DNA of 7,709 nt from Planctomycetaceae bacterium (GTDB taxonomy: Bacteria; Planctomycetota; Planctomycetia; Pirellulales; Pirellulaceae): assembly GCA_007129635.1 (NCBI GenBank), contig SKVE01000717.1:1-7709 (forward strand), written 5' to 3'. Within the stretch, counting starts at the first letter, position 1, and every line of letters begins with the position of its first letter. The position numbers were made by a program, and so were the translations under genes. The notes under the pieces were generated by a model that saw only the letters and a list, made by a program, of their open reading frames with translations, was not told where the DNA came from and searched no databases. Shown here in pieces: positions 1 to 6,650 of this stretch.

Positions 1-147
1 AGCCTGGGCTTCTATACCACGGTGATCTGCGAAGCGGCTCACCTGTCCCTGGAGCAAGGGCACGCCACAGGTTCGGGAGCCGTGCAGGGCACCACGATCG
101 ATGTTCGCGAACTGTTGCGGCAGACTATCGGCAAGGAGGAACTATGA
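1..147 (+). CDS. C-terminal end of an unidentified protein (possibly Gfo/Idh/MocA-type oxidoreductase)
   Basis: Frame 1 is open from the first base to a TGA at 145-147 and encodes the last 48 residues of a protein whose start lies outside the window. The readable tail begins SLGFYTTVICEAAHLSLEQG and ends LLRQTIGKEEL. An aromatic/Thr-rich segment leading into a helix of the AAHLSLEQG type resembles the C-terminal helix of Gfo/Idh/MocA-family NAD(P)-dependent oxidoreductases, which are abundant in planctomycetes. The match is short and rests only on my recognition of the pattern. The stop codon overlaps the next ATG (ATGA), and the Shine-Dalgarno of the peptidase gene lies inside this gene, so the two are very probably co-transcribed and translationally coupled. 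That this is a real coding end is well supported; the family is uncertain. Confidence 0.6.
   Translation, partial: SLGFYTTVICEAAHLSLEQGHATGSGAVQGTTIDVRELLRQTIGKEEL
133..140 (+). promoter_or_regulatory. Ribosome binding site of the M20 peptidase gene
   Basis: AAGGAGGA lies three bases before the ATG at 144 and is a near-perfect Shine-Dalgarno. It sits within the last codons of the upstream gene, fixes the peptidase start at 144, and supports coupled translation across the ATGA junction. Confidence 0.8.
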
Positions 148-1856
148 ACCGTCACGAGATTCAAAACAAGATCCACGCCTGGTGTACGGACTCGACCTGC
201 CAAAACGAGCTGATCGATTTTCTTTTGGCCATGTGTGCTGTCGACACGACCCCTAGCGCCCAGGTGTCGATCATGCGCGAGCGTGAAAACACGGTCTTCG
301 ATCAGATCCGCACCTACTTGGCCTCGACCAACTGCCGCCTGGAACCACGATCGATCTCGCCCGACATATCGGCACATCCCGCTTTTTCGTTGCTGCATTT
401 CACCAAGACGCCCGAAAACCCAGCCGGACTATCCCCGGAAGAAGTCTATCGGCAGCGAGGCAATCTGTTGGCCCTGATGGATCCGGAAGCCTCGGTCGAC
501 AACGCGCACAGCGATGGCGGACCAGGCGTCGCCATCAATGCTCATATCGACGTGATCGCGCCGTTCTTCCCGCCGCGACGGCAAGGCGATGTGGTGTATG
601 GTCGCGGGGTGATCGACGACAAGGGGAACGTCGCGGCGATCTGCGCGGCGCTGAAGATCATCGACCAACTGATCGCCGACGGCACCGTGTCGCTCCAGGG
701 ACCGATCACTGCCATGTTCCCGATCGAAGAGGAGACCGGCGGGAACGGTTCGTTGGCGCTGGCGATGGATGCGCAATTGAAACAGCGTTACCAGTCCTTG
801 TTGGTCATGGAATGCGCGGATATGGGCGTCTATCCGGCCAATCGCGGCGCGGTCTGGTTCCGTAGCGAGGCTCGCCGCATCGACGCGACTGCCGACCTTT
901 CGCTGGTAGAAGCCGTGGCCTGGGGCGTGTTGCAAATGCAGCAGGAGGGAGCCCGGATCAAGGCGGAATCCGATCATCCATTGTTCCCGCATCGACCCGT
1001 CCAGACGTGCAACGGCATCCTGGGGCCGTTCGGCGAGCATCCGTCGCGGATCAATGGCCGAGTCGAGTTGTACGTCGGTGGCGTGATTTCTCCGGAATCG
1101 TTGAAAGAAATATACGCCGCTGTCGATCAGGGCATCCAGCGCTATGTCGAACAGCATGGCGACAAAACACAAGTCATCGACAAACAGACCGGCCAGCCGA
1201 AAGTCACGCGACATTTCGACTTGAAACCGGATGGTCAGGATCGAGTCCATCTGACCGTCCACGGTTCCTCCGGACATATGGGCTCGATCCTCGAACACGA
1301 CGACGCGATTCTCAAGTGGGCGTACATCGTTCGGCAACTGGTCCAGTCCAAGCACGTCGCACGACAACCATGGACCCTGGAATTGGTCAAAGGCGACACG
1401 CGACCGACCTTGGTTTTGGAAGGCGGCCAAGGATTTCTGCCCACGCATTCGATCGAGGCGGTCCAGCAACGGATGGCCGATGCGTTTGCTCGAGGCATCG
1501 CCGATTATCTGAGTGGCATCGGACTGCCTGGCGACGCCGTGTCCGTCAACACCACTTTCGAGAAACTCCACAATGCCGCTTATGCGGGCGATCCTGATTC
1601 GCCCAGCGTCCGGCACGCGTTGTGGGCGGCCGGAGAAGCGAAAACCATCGATCGGGATGCCCCGTTACGAGGTTGGGATGTCTCGTGCGATGCTCGGTTG
1701 TTTGCCAACCAGTACCCTCAGATGCCCGTCATCACCAGTGGCGTGGGCATGCTGGCTTGTGCTCATTCGAATGACGAGCGGCTTCAGCTTTCCGAGCTAT
1801 GGAAAACGATCGAATTCTGCACGCTTTTCCTATTACGAGAAACGGGCAGTCTTTGA
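144..1856 (+). CDS. M20-family zinc metallopeptidase (PepV/ArgE/DapE-like)
   Basis: This is a probable cytosolic di-zinc amidohydrolase or dipeptidase of the M20 family; no signal peptide is visible. Family motifs appear in order. NAHIDV (132-137) gives metal ligand H134 and catalytic-support D136. GRGVIDDKG (153-161) gives the bridging D158. EEETGG (195-200) gives catalytic E196 and metal ligand E197. D226 in ECADMGVYP matches the third-ligand position in PepV. SSGHMGS (375-381) carries the lid-domain histidine H378. CAHSNDE (539-545) gives the last ligand H541. At 570 residues it is longer than DapE/ArgE (about 375-400) and somewhat longer than PepV (about 470); the extra length is near the N-terminus (about 60-105) and in the lid domain (about 285-370). 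The start is fixed by AAGGAGGA at 133-140. It forms an ATGA-coupled pair with the gene before it, and its last 24 bp overlap the opposing response-regulator gene. Family is confident; substrate cannot be told. Confidence 0.93.
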   Translation: MNRHEIQNKIHAWCTDSTCQNELIDFLLAMCAVDTTPSAQVSIMRERENTVFDQIRTYLASTNCRLEPRSISPDISAHPAFSLLHFTKTPENPAGLSPEEVYRQRGNLLALMDPEASVDNAHSDGGPGVAINAHIDVIAPFFPPRRQGDVVYGRGVIDDKGNVAAICAALKIIDQLIADGTVSLQGPITAMFPIEEETGGNGSLALAMDAQLKQRYQSLLVMECADMGVYPANRGAVWFRSEARRIDATADLSLVEAVAWGVLQMQQEGARIKAESDHPLFPHRPVQTCNGILGPFGEHPSRINGRVELYVGGVISPESLKEIYAAVDQGIQRYVEQHGDKTQVIDKQTGQPKVTRHFDLKPDGQDRVHLTVHGSSGHMGSILEHDDAILKWAYIVRQLVQSKHVARQPWTLELVKGDTRPTLVLEGGQGFLPTHSIEAVQQRMADAFARGIADYLSGIGLPGDAVSVNTTFEKLHNAAYAGDPDSPSVRHALWAAGEAKTIDRDAPLRGWDVSCDARLFANQYPQMPVITSGVGMLACAHSNDERLQLSELWKTIEFCTLFLLRETGSL

Positions 1857-2258
1857 GTCTTCTTCACACTTATTCCAGGAAAAGAATTCCGCCAGTGCGT
1901 GGCGTAAGGGATCTGATTTCAGTGGTTTCGCCAAGTAGGCATCCATCCCGGCGCTCAGGCACTCGTCCGCATTATCGTTGCTGGTCACAGCCACGATCGG
2001 CACTCGATTTCCATGATCGGCCTCGGATTCGCGAATGCAACGTGCGGTGGACAACCCATCCAGTTCGGGCATGTCGATGTCCATCAGGATGGCATCGAAC
2101 CGACCCGTTCTCCACGCGCCCAGTGCCTCGAGGCCGTTGTTGACGACCGTCACCGAGTAGCCGTGCTGTTGGAGCAAACCGATCGCCAATTGCTGGTTGA
2201 TGGGGCTATCCTCGGCAACCAGGATATGTCGTCGGTCATGGAGAGGATCGATCATCAT
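1833..2258 (-). CDS. Single-domain response regulator (REC only)
   Basis: The 141-residue protein is essentially one CheY-like receiver domain. Visible landmarks are the acidic pair E16/D17 in ILVAEDSPINQQLA, phospho-acceptor D60 in LMDIDMPELDG, switch T92 in IVAVTSND, Y108 and the conserved K111 in YLAKPL. No DNA-binding, GGDEF or kinase domain follows; after the last receiver helix there is only a short polar tail (about 128-141). The spelling around positions 12-46 is typical of receivers at the C-terminus of hybrid histidine kinases, but a TAG six codons before the ATG closes the frame, so it appears to be a stand-alone phosphorelay receiver. Two ATGs lie in tandem (2258 and 2255). No clear Shine-Dalgarno precedes them; AGGA is about 15 bases away. 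The gene converges on the peptidase gene and overlaps its 3' end. The partner kinase is not in the window. Confidence 0.9.
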   Translation of the reverse strand: MMIDPLHDRRHILVAEDSPINQQLAIGLLQQHGYSVTVVNNGLEALGAWRTGRFDAILMDIDMPELDGLSTARCIRESEADHGNRVPIVAVTSNDNADECLSAGMDAYLAKPLKSDPLRHALAEFFSWNKCEEDSKTARFS

Positions 2259-2426
2259 GTGAGTGAACGGAATATCCTAGGGAAAAGGGGGTGGGTAGGC
2301 TGTCGGAGCAAGGCGTCTGCCAGAAACAGGCGGCGGGGAGTGTAGCAGCGGGAGTTGGTCCGAGGAAGGTCACTTTTTGCAGGAGACGTTCAAATTCGAC
2401 CGATTCATGAGAAGACAAAGTGACGA
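2259..2426. other. Divergent intergenic region between response regulator and EamA transporter
   Basis: These 168 bases separate two genes pointing away from each other, so promoters for both should lie here. Apart from the weak TACACT box on the minus strand I see no convincing promoter, operator or long dyad. A short out-of-frame reading frame starts at ATG 2407 (MRRQSDEC, stop TAA 2431-2433) and overlaps the transporter's GTG start. Confidence 0.5.
2339..2344 (-). promoter_or_regulatory. Candidate -10 box for the response regulator
   Basis: On the minus strand this reads GC-TACACT, four of six matches to TATAAT, about 80 bases upstream of the receiver start in the divergent intergenic region. 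No good -35 hexamer is found at 16-18 bases. It is a weak candidate, listed because it is the best sigma-70-like box I see here. Confidence 0.22.
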
Positions 2427-3278
2427 GTGCTAATCCTGATCGCAGCCGTGCTGTGGAGCAGCAATGGATTCTTCGCCAAAGCGCCTTTCTTCGCTGAATG
2501 GCCGATCGAGATCGAGGGGATCCCGGTCCGCGGGCCCTTGTTGGCCTTTTGGCGAGCGTTGTTTGCGACGCTGGTGTTGCTGCCATTTGTACGACGGCCG
2601 CGATGGAGGAAGCCCATGGTGCCGATGGTGCTGGCCTATGTGGCGATGAACTATGCATTCTTGAACGCCTTGACGTTCAGCAGCGAAGCGAACGCGATCT
2701 GGCTGCAGAATACCGCACCGATGTGGGTCTTCCTGGTCGGCGTGCTGGCGCTGCGCGAGCCCGTTCATCCGCGCGACGGTTGGCTCTTGGGATGTTCGGT
2801 GATGGGGATCGGTTTGATTTTGTGGTTCGAGGTCCAAGGCCAGTCGCTTGCCGGTGTCTTCTACGGATTGGGCGGTGGAATCACCTATGCGGGCGTCGTG
2901 CTGTCGCTACGGTATCTGCGCGGCGAGGATGGTGCATGGCTGGTGATGTTGAACAACTTGGTAGCTGCCTTGGTTTTTCTGCCCCTGGTGTTGTATCGGG
3001 GCATCTGGCCTGATGCCAACCAGATGGTGTACTTGGCTGCGTTTGGTGCGTTCCAGATGGGGATCCCCTACTTGCTGTTTGCTCGCGGCTTACGTTACAT
3101 CGCCGGTCATGAGGCGGCTGGAATCGTGCTGCTGGAACCGATTCTTGTCCCCGTCTGGGTTTACCTGGCGTGGCGTCACGCTCCGACTTACGAGTTTCCT
3201 GCATGGTGGACCTTGGTCGGCGGTACCCTGATCCTACTGGGTCTGCTCGTTCGCTACGGCGTTGTCAGATTTCGATAG
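2427..3278 (+). CDS. EamA/DMT-superfamily inner-membrane transporter
   Basis: The 283-residue protein is strongly hydrophobic, with about ten predicted membrane helices arranged as two EamA-type halves (roughly 1-133 and 143-275), the usual layout and length of the drug/metabolite transporter superfamily. Typical features are the first helix starting at the N-terminus with AAVLWSSNGFFAK, the FWRALFATLVLLP helix (41-53), TAPMWVFLVG (96-105), and the second-half LLEPILVPVWVYL (235-247). Members export or import small metabolites such as amino acids or sugars; the substrate cannot be inferred here. The start is a GTG at 2427, immediately after an in-frame TGA (2421-2423), so nothing further upstream is available in this frame. 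The N-terminus is unusually short, with almost no residues before helix 1, and the Shine-Dalgarno is poor (GAGAAG about 12 bases upstream). An out-of-frame ATG at 2407 raises the possibility of a small frameshift in the first codons. Confidence 0.9.
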   Translation: MLILIAAVLWSSNGFFAKAPFFAEWPIEIEGIPVRGPLLAFWRALFATLVLLPFVRRPRWRKPMVPMVLAYVAMNYAFLNALTFSSEANAIWLQNTAPMWVFLVGVLALREPVHPRDGWLLGCSVMGIGLILWFEVQGQSLAGVFYGLGGGITYAGVVLSLRYLRGEDGAWLVMLNNLVAALVFLPLVLYRGIWPDANQMVYLAAFGAFQMGIPYLLFARGLRYIAGHEAAGIVLLEPILVPVWVYLAWRHAPTYEFPAWWTLVGGTLILLGLLVRYGVVRFR

Positions 3279-3298
3279 GCTTGGTCGGGCAAATCCGC

Positions 3299-3304
3299 TA
3301 TAAT
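3299..3304 (+). promoter_or_regulatory. Candidate -10 box (TATAAT) for the propeller/CBM9 gene
   Basis: A perfect TATAAT lies in the 77-base gap between the transporter stop and the next start, and would place transcription initiation about 45 bases before the ATG at 3356. No good -35 hexamer sits at standard spacing and no TG extension is present, so the call rests on the -10 match and its position. Confidence 0.42.
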
Positions 3305-3342
3305 CCGCCGATTCGATTCGAAGTTTCTGCAGGGCTGGATGC

Positions 3343-3350
3343 AAGGGAGG
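3343..3350 (+). promoter_or_regulatory. Ribosome binding site deciding the 3356 start
   Basis: AAGGGAGG lies five bases before the ATG at 3356. The reading frame is open back to 3170 within the transporter gene, but this site and the signal peptide beginning at 3356 show that the upstream extension is not translated. Confidence 0.8.
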
Positions 3351-3355
3351 CACGC

Positions 3356-6300
3356 ATGCGGTTTCACGGACGTGGCCAAGCGACGGGCGGCCAAGCGACG
3401 GGTACGCTGGTATTGCTAGCAACGGTGGCTGGCCTGATCGCTGGGCATCGCCTCTGTTTGGCTCAACCATCGCCCGTCCCCTCTTCGATGTTGACCGACG
3501 CTCAGTTAAACGATGTGTTCTTTATCGACCCTGATCGTGGCTGGGCGGTTGGCGACCGTGGCGCCATCTGGCACACCGAGGACGGAGGCCGTCATTGGCG
3601 TTCGCAGGATGCACCGGTCGCGTGTCGGTTGAGTTCCATCTGGTTTATCGATGACCGTCACGGCTGGATCGTTGGCGGATGGACGCATCCGTACACGCAT
3701 CGCACCACGGGACTGGTATTGCGAACCGAGGACGGTGGGCGACGTTGGGAGATCGTACCGAGGCTTAGCCTCCCCGCGTTACGACGAGTGAAGTTCTTCG
3801 ATCTGCGTCACGGTTGGGCGGTTGGCGATGCTTCAGCCTTGTATCCGGTAGGTGTCTTTCGCACGGACGACGGCGGGCTCAGTTGGTCTTCTGTTCCGGC
3901 GACTGGCGGCGGGACTTGGACCGATGGCGATTTCGCCGATGCCCGGTCCGGCGTGATCGTTGGCCGGGAGCTGACCGTCGCCCAGGTCCATCAGCGCGGA
4001 GTCGCCGATGCCCTATCACCGCCAACTGGTCCTCGGATGGCCCGTTGCGTCCGGCTGCCGCGCAGAAACCCCCAAACCGCTGATTCAGTCAACGCCGGCT
4101 GGTTGGTTGGGGACGGAGGTTTGGTGCTGCGGACCAGCGACAGCGGCCGCCATTGGACGCCTCCGCCAACTCGGCTGCCGGGCGGAGTGGTCGACTATTT
4201 CGATTTTCGTAGCGTCTCGGTTGTCGGCAGTCGAGTCTGGATCGTCGGCAGTCCGGGCACACGCGTGCTTCATTCTGCAGATGCCGGAACAACTTGGCAG
4301 TTCTTCGAGACGGGTCAATCCCTGCCCTTGCATGCCATCCACTTCTTGGACGCTCATCGCGGCTGGGCCGTTGGGGCGATGGGCACCATCCTGGCGACTC
4401 GGGATGGCGGTCAACGTTGGACCGTCCAACGTCAAGGCGGCGCGCGGGCGGCTTGGCTGACTCTGATCAGCCGGCCGAACCAGTTGCCGCTGGAGTGGAT
4501 CGTCAGTATGGCTGGCAACGAGGGCTATTTGGGCGCCGTTCACGTATTGCACGCCCCGGCGGCTTCCACCTCGTCCGCTTTGCGGGCGCATCTGGAGGAC
4601 CGTCTGAGCGAGGCCGTGACGACACTTGGCGGATCCGCTGCAGAACTGGCGTGGGGCTTTCCGCTACCGGTGGCGGGAGACAATCGGCCCTTGAGCGAAA
4701 TCGCGGCGGGCTGGGATCGACTGCATGGCGTTGCGGCGCAAGATCGCTTGCAGGAATACCTCGTGCGAAAGATCCGCCAGTGGCGCCCTGAGGTGATTAT
4801 CACCGAGCCCACTCGGCCACGCAGCGACGACCAACTGGCTCAGCTTATCAACCAGACCGTCTTGACCGCTGTCGAAGCAGCAGCGGATCCGTTGGCCGAG
4901 ACCGATCAGGCTCTGGTCACGGGGCTAGGACCTTGGGAAGTGAAAAAAGTTTTCGGCTTCGAGGGCCCTGATCAAACAGGTTCGGTGAATCTGACCACCG
5001 CTCAACTAGCAGCCCGCTTGGGCACTTCGCTGGCCGACCAGGCCACGCTCGGTCGCCAATTACTCGACTCGCAGCATCAATGGCCGGCCCAGACACTGGG
5101 ATTCCGGTTATTGCAGAGCCGCGTGCCGGGGGAGTTGAGTCGTCAGGACTTTTTCAGCGGGATTCCCATGCAGCCGGGCTCGGCTACTCGACGCCCCTTG
5201 CATTCACATCCCGCTCAGGACCTGCGAACGATCAGCCGATTGATCCAACAGCGACGGAACATCGAACAACTGCTGCGGTACGCGTCGTCCTCATCACAGC
5301 AGCAAGCGACCTGGCTCAGTCAAGTGGAGAATCTGATCCGCGATCTGGACGCCTCCTCCGGTGCTCAGGTGCTGTTCGAGCTGGCACACAGCTTACGAAA
5401 TGGGGGGCAATTGGAGCGGGCTGCGGATGTTTACGACTATTTGCTGCAACGCTTCCCGGACGATCCGTTGTGCGAATCGGCGGCCATCTGGCTGATCCAG
5501 TATTCCAGCAGCGGCGAGGCTCAGTGGGCCTTTCGACGCTCGGAGCCGCCAGCCGAGCACATCCCTTCGCTGGCCACCCCGGCGGTCGTGCTGCCCTCGG
5601 GCGTCGTGCCCGCCGAACACTTGGCCGAGATCCTACCCACGCCCGAGGTGGATTGGGCCGGGACGGTGCGAGAAGGGTCGTCGACCGTCACTCAACAAGC
5701 TGTCCATCGCACTCGTCAGCCAGCCGATTACGCTCAGTGGATCCGCGATCGGTACCCTCCCCTGCTGGTCGACCCCATTGTGCGGTTTCCGTTGCTGGCA
5801 GCTCGTCGTGCATCGCGATCGGTCCAGGAAAACGAGGGTTATTTGAATTCGTTGGCCGCCAGCCGTTTCTCGGAGGCTTGGTCGGCGTGTGCTCGTAGCG
5901 AGCTGTGGATCGCTGCTCCCACGCGGGTCGCTCCTAAACCCTTGGCCGTCTGTGCGGTTGCCGATCAGCCACCGCTGCTGGACGGCCGCCTGGACGATCC
6001 GACGTGGCAGAACAGCGAGCCGTTGCAGCTTGTCAGCGACGACGCTGACGACGCACGCTGGCCCGCCGCTGTCCTCTTGGCTCGCGACGACCAATACCTT
6101 TACATCGCGGCCAATTGTCGCAAAGTCCCGGGGTTGGCCTATCCGTCCAGCAGCGAAACGCGTCCTCGCGATCCGGATTTGAGTCGACGGGATCGCATCG
6201 AGATCTTGATCGATATCGATCGAGACTATGCGACCTACTACCGGTTGGTCATCGATCATCGAGGGTGGGTGCGCGACGAATGCCTGGGTTCCCCCGCCTG

Positions 6301-6520
6301 GCAACCTCAGTGGTATGTGGCGGCGGCCGAGGATGATGTTTCGTGGACCGTCGAGTGTGCGATTCCTTGGGAAGCATTGGTCGAGCATCCACCGGACAGT
6401 CATCAGTACTGGGCCATCGGAGTGCAGCGGATCGCACCGGGCGGTGGCTTTCAATCCTGGAACCAACCGGCGTCGCCCGACATTCGACCGGAGGGCTTCG
6501 GATTGCTGAAATTCCCATGA
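3356..6520 (+). CDS. Exported multidomain protein: Ycf48/BNR-like propeller, PIG-L-like domain, TPR-like segment, CBM9-like domain
   Basis: This 1054-residue protein starts with a signal peptide (hydrophobic core 17-30, likely cleavage after LCLA, residue 36). Residues 50-360 hold seven propeller blades with recurring GWAVG strands and six Asp-box turns of the T-x-D-x-G-x-x-W kind (74-81, 124-131, 170-177, 260-267, 307-314, 348-355); blade 4 (about 187-218) lacks the turn. This resembles Ycf48/HCF136 and sialidase-type BNR propellers. Residues 366-545 follow the outline of a PIG-L/LmbE deacetylase but lack the zinc-site histidines. Residues 667-725 look like a TPR-type helical pair. Residues 872-1054 (PPLLDGRLDDPTW onward, then RDRIEILIDID and CAIPWEAL) are a CBM9-like carbohydrate-binding domain. 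Linkers at 545-665 and 726-870 are unassigned. A sulfatase gene follows on the same strand, suggesting glycan-related work outside the cytoplasm. Domain calls are strong for propeller and CBM9, moderate for PIG-L, weaker for TPR. Confidence 0.88.
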   Translation: MRFHGRGQATGGQATGTLVLLATVAGLIAGHRLCLAQPSPVPSSMLTDAQLNDVFFIDPDRGWAVGDRGAIWHTEDGGRHWRSQDAPVACRLSSIWFIDDRHGWIVGGWTHPYTHRTTGLVLRTEDGGRRWEIVPRLSLPALRRVKFFDLRHGWAVGDASALYPVGVFRTDDGGLSWSSVPATGGGTWTDGDFADARSGVIVGRELTVAQVHQRGVADALSPPTGPRMARCVRLPRRNPQTADSVNAGWLVGDGGLVLRTSDSGRHWTPPPTRLPGGVVDYFDFRSVSVVGSRVWIVGSPGTRVLHSADAGTTWQFFETGQSLPLHAIHFLDAHRGWAVGAMGTILATRDGGQRWTVQRQGGARAAWLTLISRPNQLPLEWIVSMAGNEGYLGAVHVLHAPAASTSSALRAHLEDRLSEAVTTLGGSAAELAWGFPLPVAGDNRPLSEIAAGWDRLHGVAAQDRLQEYLVRKIRQWRPEVIITEPTRPRSDDQLAQLINQTVLTAVEAAADPLAETDQALVTGLGPWEVKKVFGFEGPDQTGSVNLTTAQLAARLGTSLADQATLGRQLLDSQHQWPAQTLGFRLLQSRVPGELSRQDFFSGIPMQPGSATRRPLHSHPAQDLRTISRLIQQRRNIEQLLRYASSSSQQQATWLSQVENLIRDLDASSGAQVLFELAHSLRNGGQLERAADVYDYLLQRFPDDPLCESAAIWLIQYSSSGEAQWAFRRSEPPAEHIPSLATPAVVLPSGVVPAEHLAEILPTPEVDWAGTVREGSSTVTQQAVHRTRQPADYAQWIRDRYPPLLVDPIVRFPLLAARRASRSVQENEGYLNSLAASRFSEAWSACARSELWIAAPTRVAPKPLAVCAVADQPPLLDGRLDDPTWQNSEPLQLVSDDADDARWPAAVLLARDDQYLYIAANCRKVPGLAYPSSSETRPRDPDLSRRDRIEILIDIDRDYATYYRLVIDHRGWVRDECLGSPAWQPQWYVAAAEDDVSWTVECAIPWEALVEHPPDSHQYWAIGVQRIAPGGGFQSWNQPASPDIRPEGFGLLKFP
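3374..3403 (+). repeat. 15-bp tandem duplication in the signal-peptide coding region
   Basis: Two adjacent 15-base units, GGCCAAGCGACGGG followed by C or T, differ only in their last base and encode GQATG twice (residues 7-16) just before the hydrophobic core of the signal peptide. The unit length keeps the frame, and the near identity at DNA level suggests a recent slippage duplication. Confidence 0.85.
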
Positions 6521-6581
6521 GCCCCCCGGGGTTCCTGCTACTTGACGTTCGAGCCGTGACGGGTTAGCGTCTTATCCACAG

Positions 6582-6596
6582 GGCGGCGGTGCCGCC
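6582..6596. terminator. Small GC hairpin downstream of the propeller/CBM9 gene
   Basis: GGCGGC and GCCGCC form a perfect six-base-pair stem around a three-base GGT loop, about 60 bases after the stop at 6520. No U-tract follows (AACTAAATTC), so it is not a classical intrinsic terminator; it could be a weak terminator, an mRNA 3'-end stabiliser or part of a dispersed repeat. A smaller dyad (GACG/CGTC, 6558-6571) lies just upstream. Confidence 0.3.
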
Positions 6597-6644
6597 AACT
6601 AAATTCAGGGCGGCTCGACCACCCACCGCCCCTCGCTGTTGCAC

Positions 6645-6650
6645 GAAAGG
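6645..6650 (+). promoter_or_regulatory. Ribosome binding site of the sulfatase gene
   Basis: GAAAGG lies seven bases before the ATG at 6658, a plausible Shine-Dalgarno that favours this start over the in-frame ATG four codons later. Confidence 0.6.

Noticed and set aside
429..1616. 395-codon minus-strand open frame opposite the M20 peptidase
   Set aside because: The plus strand encodes an intact M20 enzyme with all motifs. The antisense translation shows no recognisable domain and is the usual shadow of GC-rich coding DNA.
2236..2658. Minus-strand frame that could have extended the response regulator into a kinase
   Set aside because: Its translation is rich in Ser, Pro and Arg with no H-box or ATPase motifs, and most of it lies opposite the transporter gene.
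3170..3355. Upstream in-frame extension of the propeller protein to ATG 3170
   Set aside because: It overlaps the transporter gene, lacks a Shine-Dalgarno and would bury the signal peptide. The AAGGGAGG site before ATG 3356 fits far better.
3965..4093. Possible compensated frameshift in the propeller (residues about 204-246)
   Set aside because: The in-frame reading still gives a blade-like strand (RCVRL) followed by a loop and AGWLVGDGG. The alternative frames give no better match, so it is treated as a long loop plus a divergent blade 4.
6208..6221. 14-bp perfect palindrome GATCGATATCGATC
   Set aside because: It lies inside the CBM9-like coding region and is explained by Ile, Asp and Arg codons of LIDIDRD together with the general abundance of CGATCG-type words in this DNA.
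5633..6466. 277-codon minus-strand open frame opposite the CBM9-like domain
   Set aside because: It is a shadow of the clearly coding plus-strand CBM9-like region, with no recognisable motif.
6524..6534. CCCCCCGGGG run after the propeller gene as a terminator
   Set aside because: It is a palindromic run with no loop and no following U-tract, so it does not form a usable terminator hairpin.
6542..6570. TTGACG ... TAGCGT as a sulfatase promoter
   Set aside because: The -35 hexamer is good but the -10 matches only three of six positions, too weak to annotate as a promoter.
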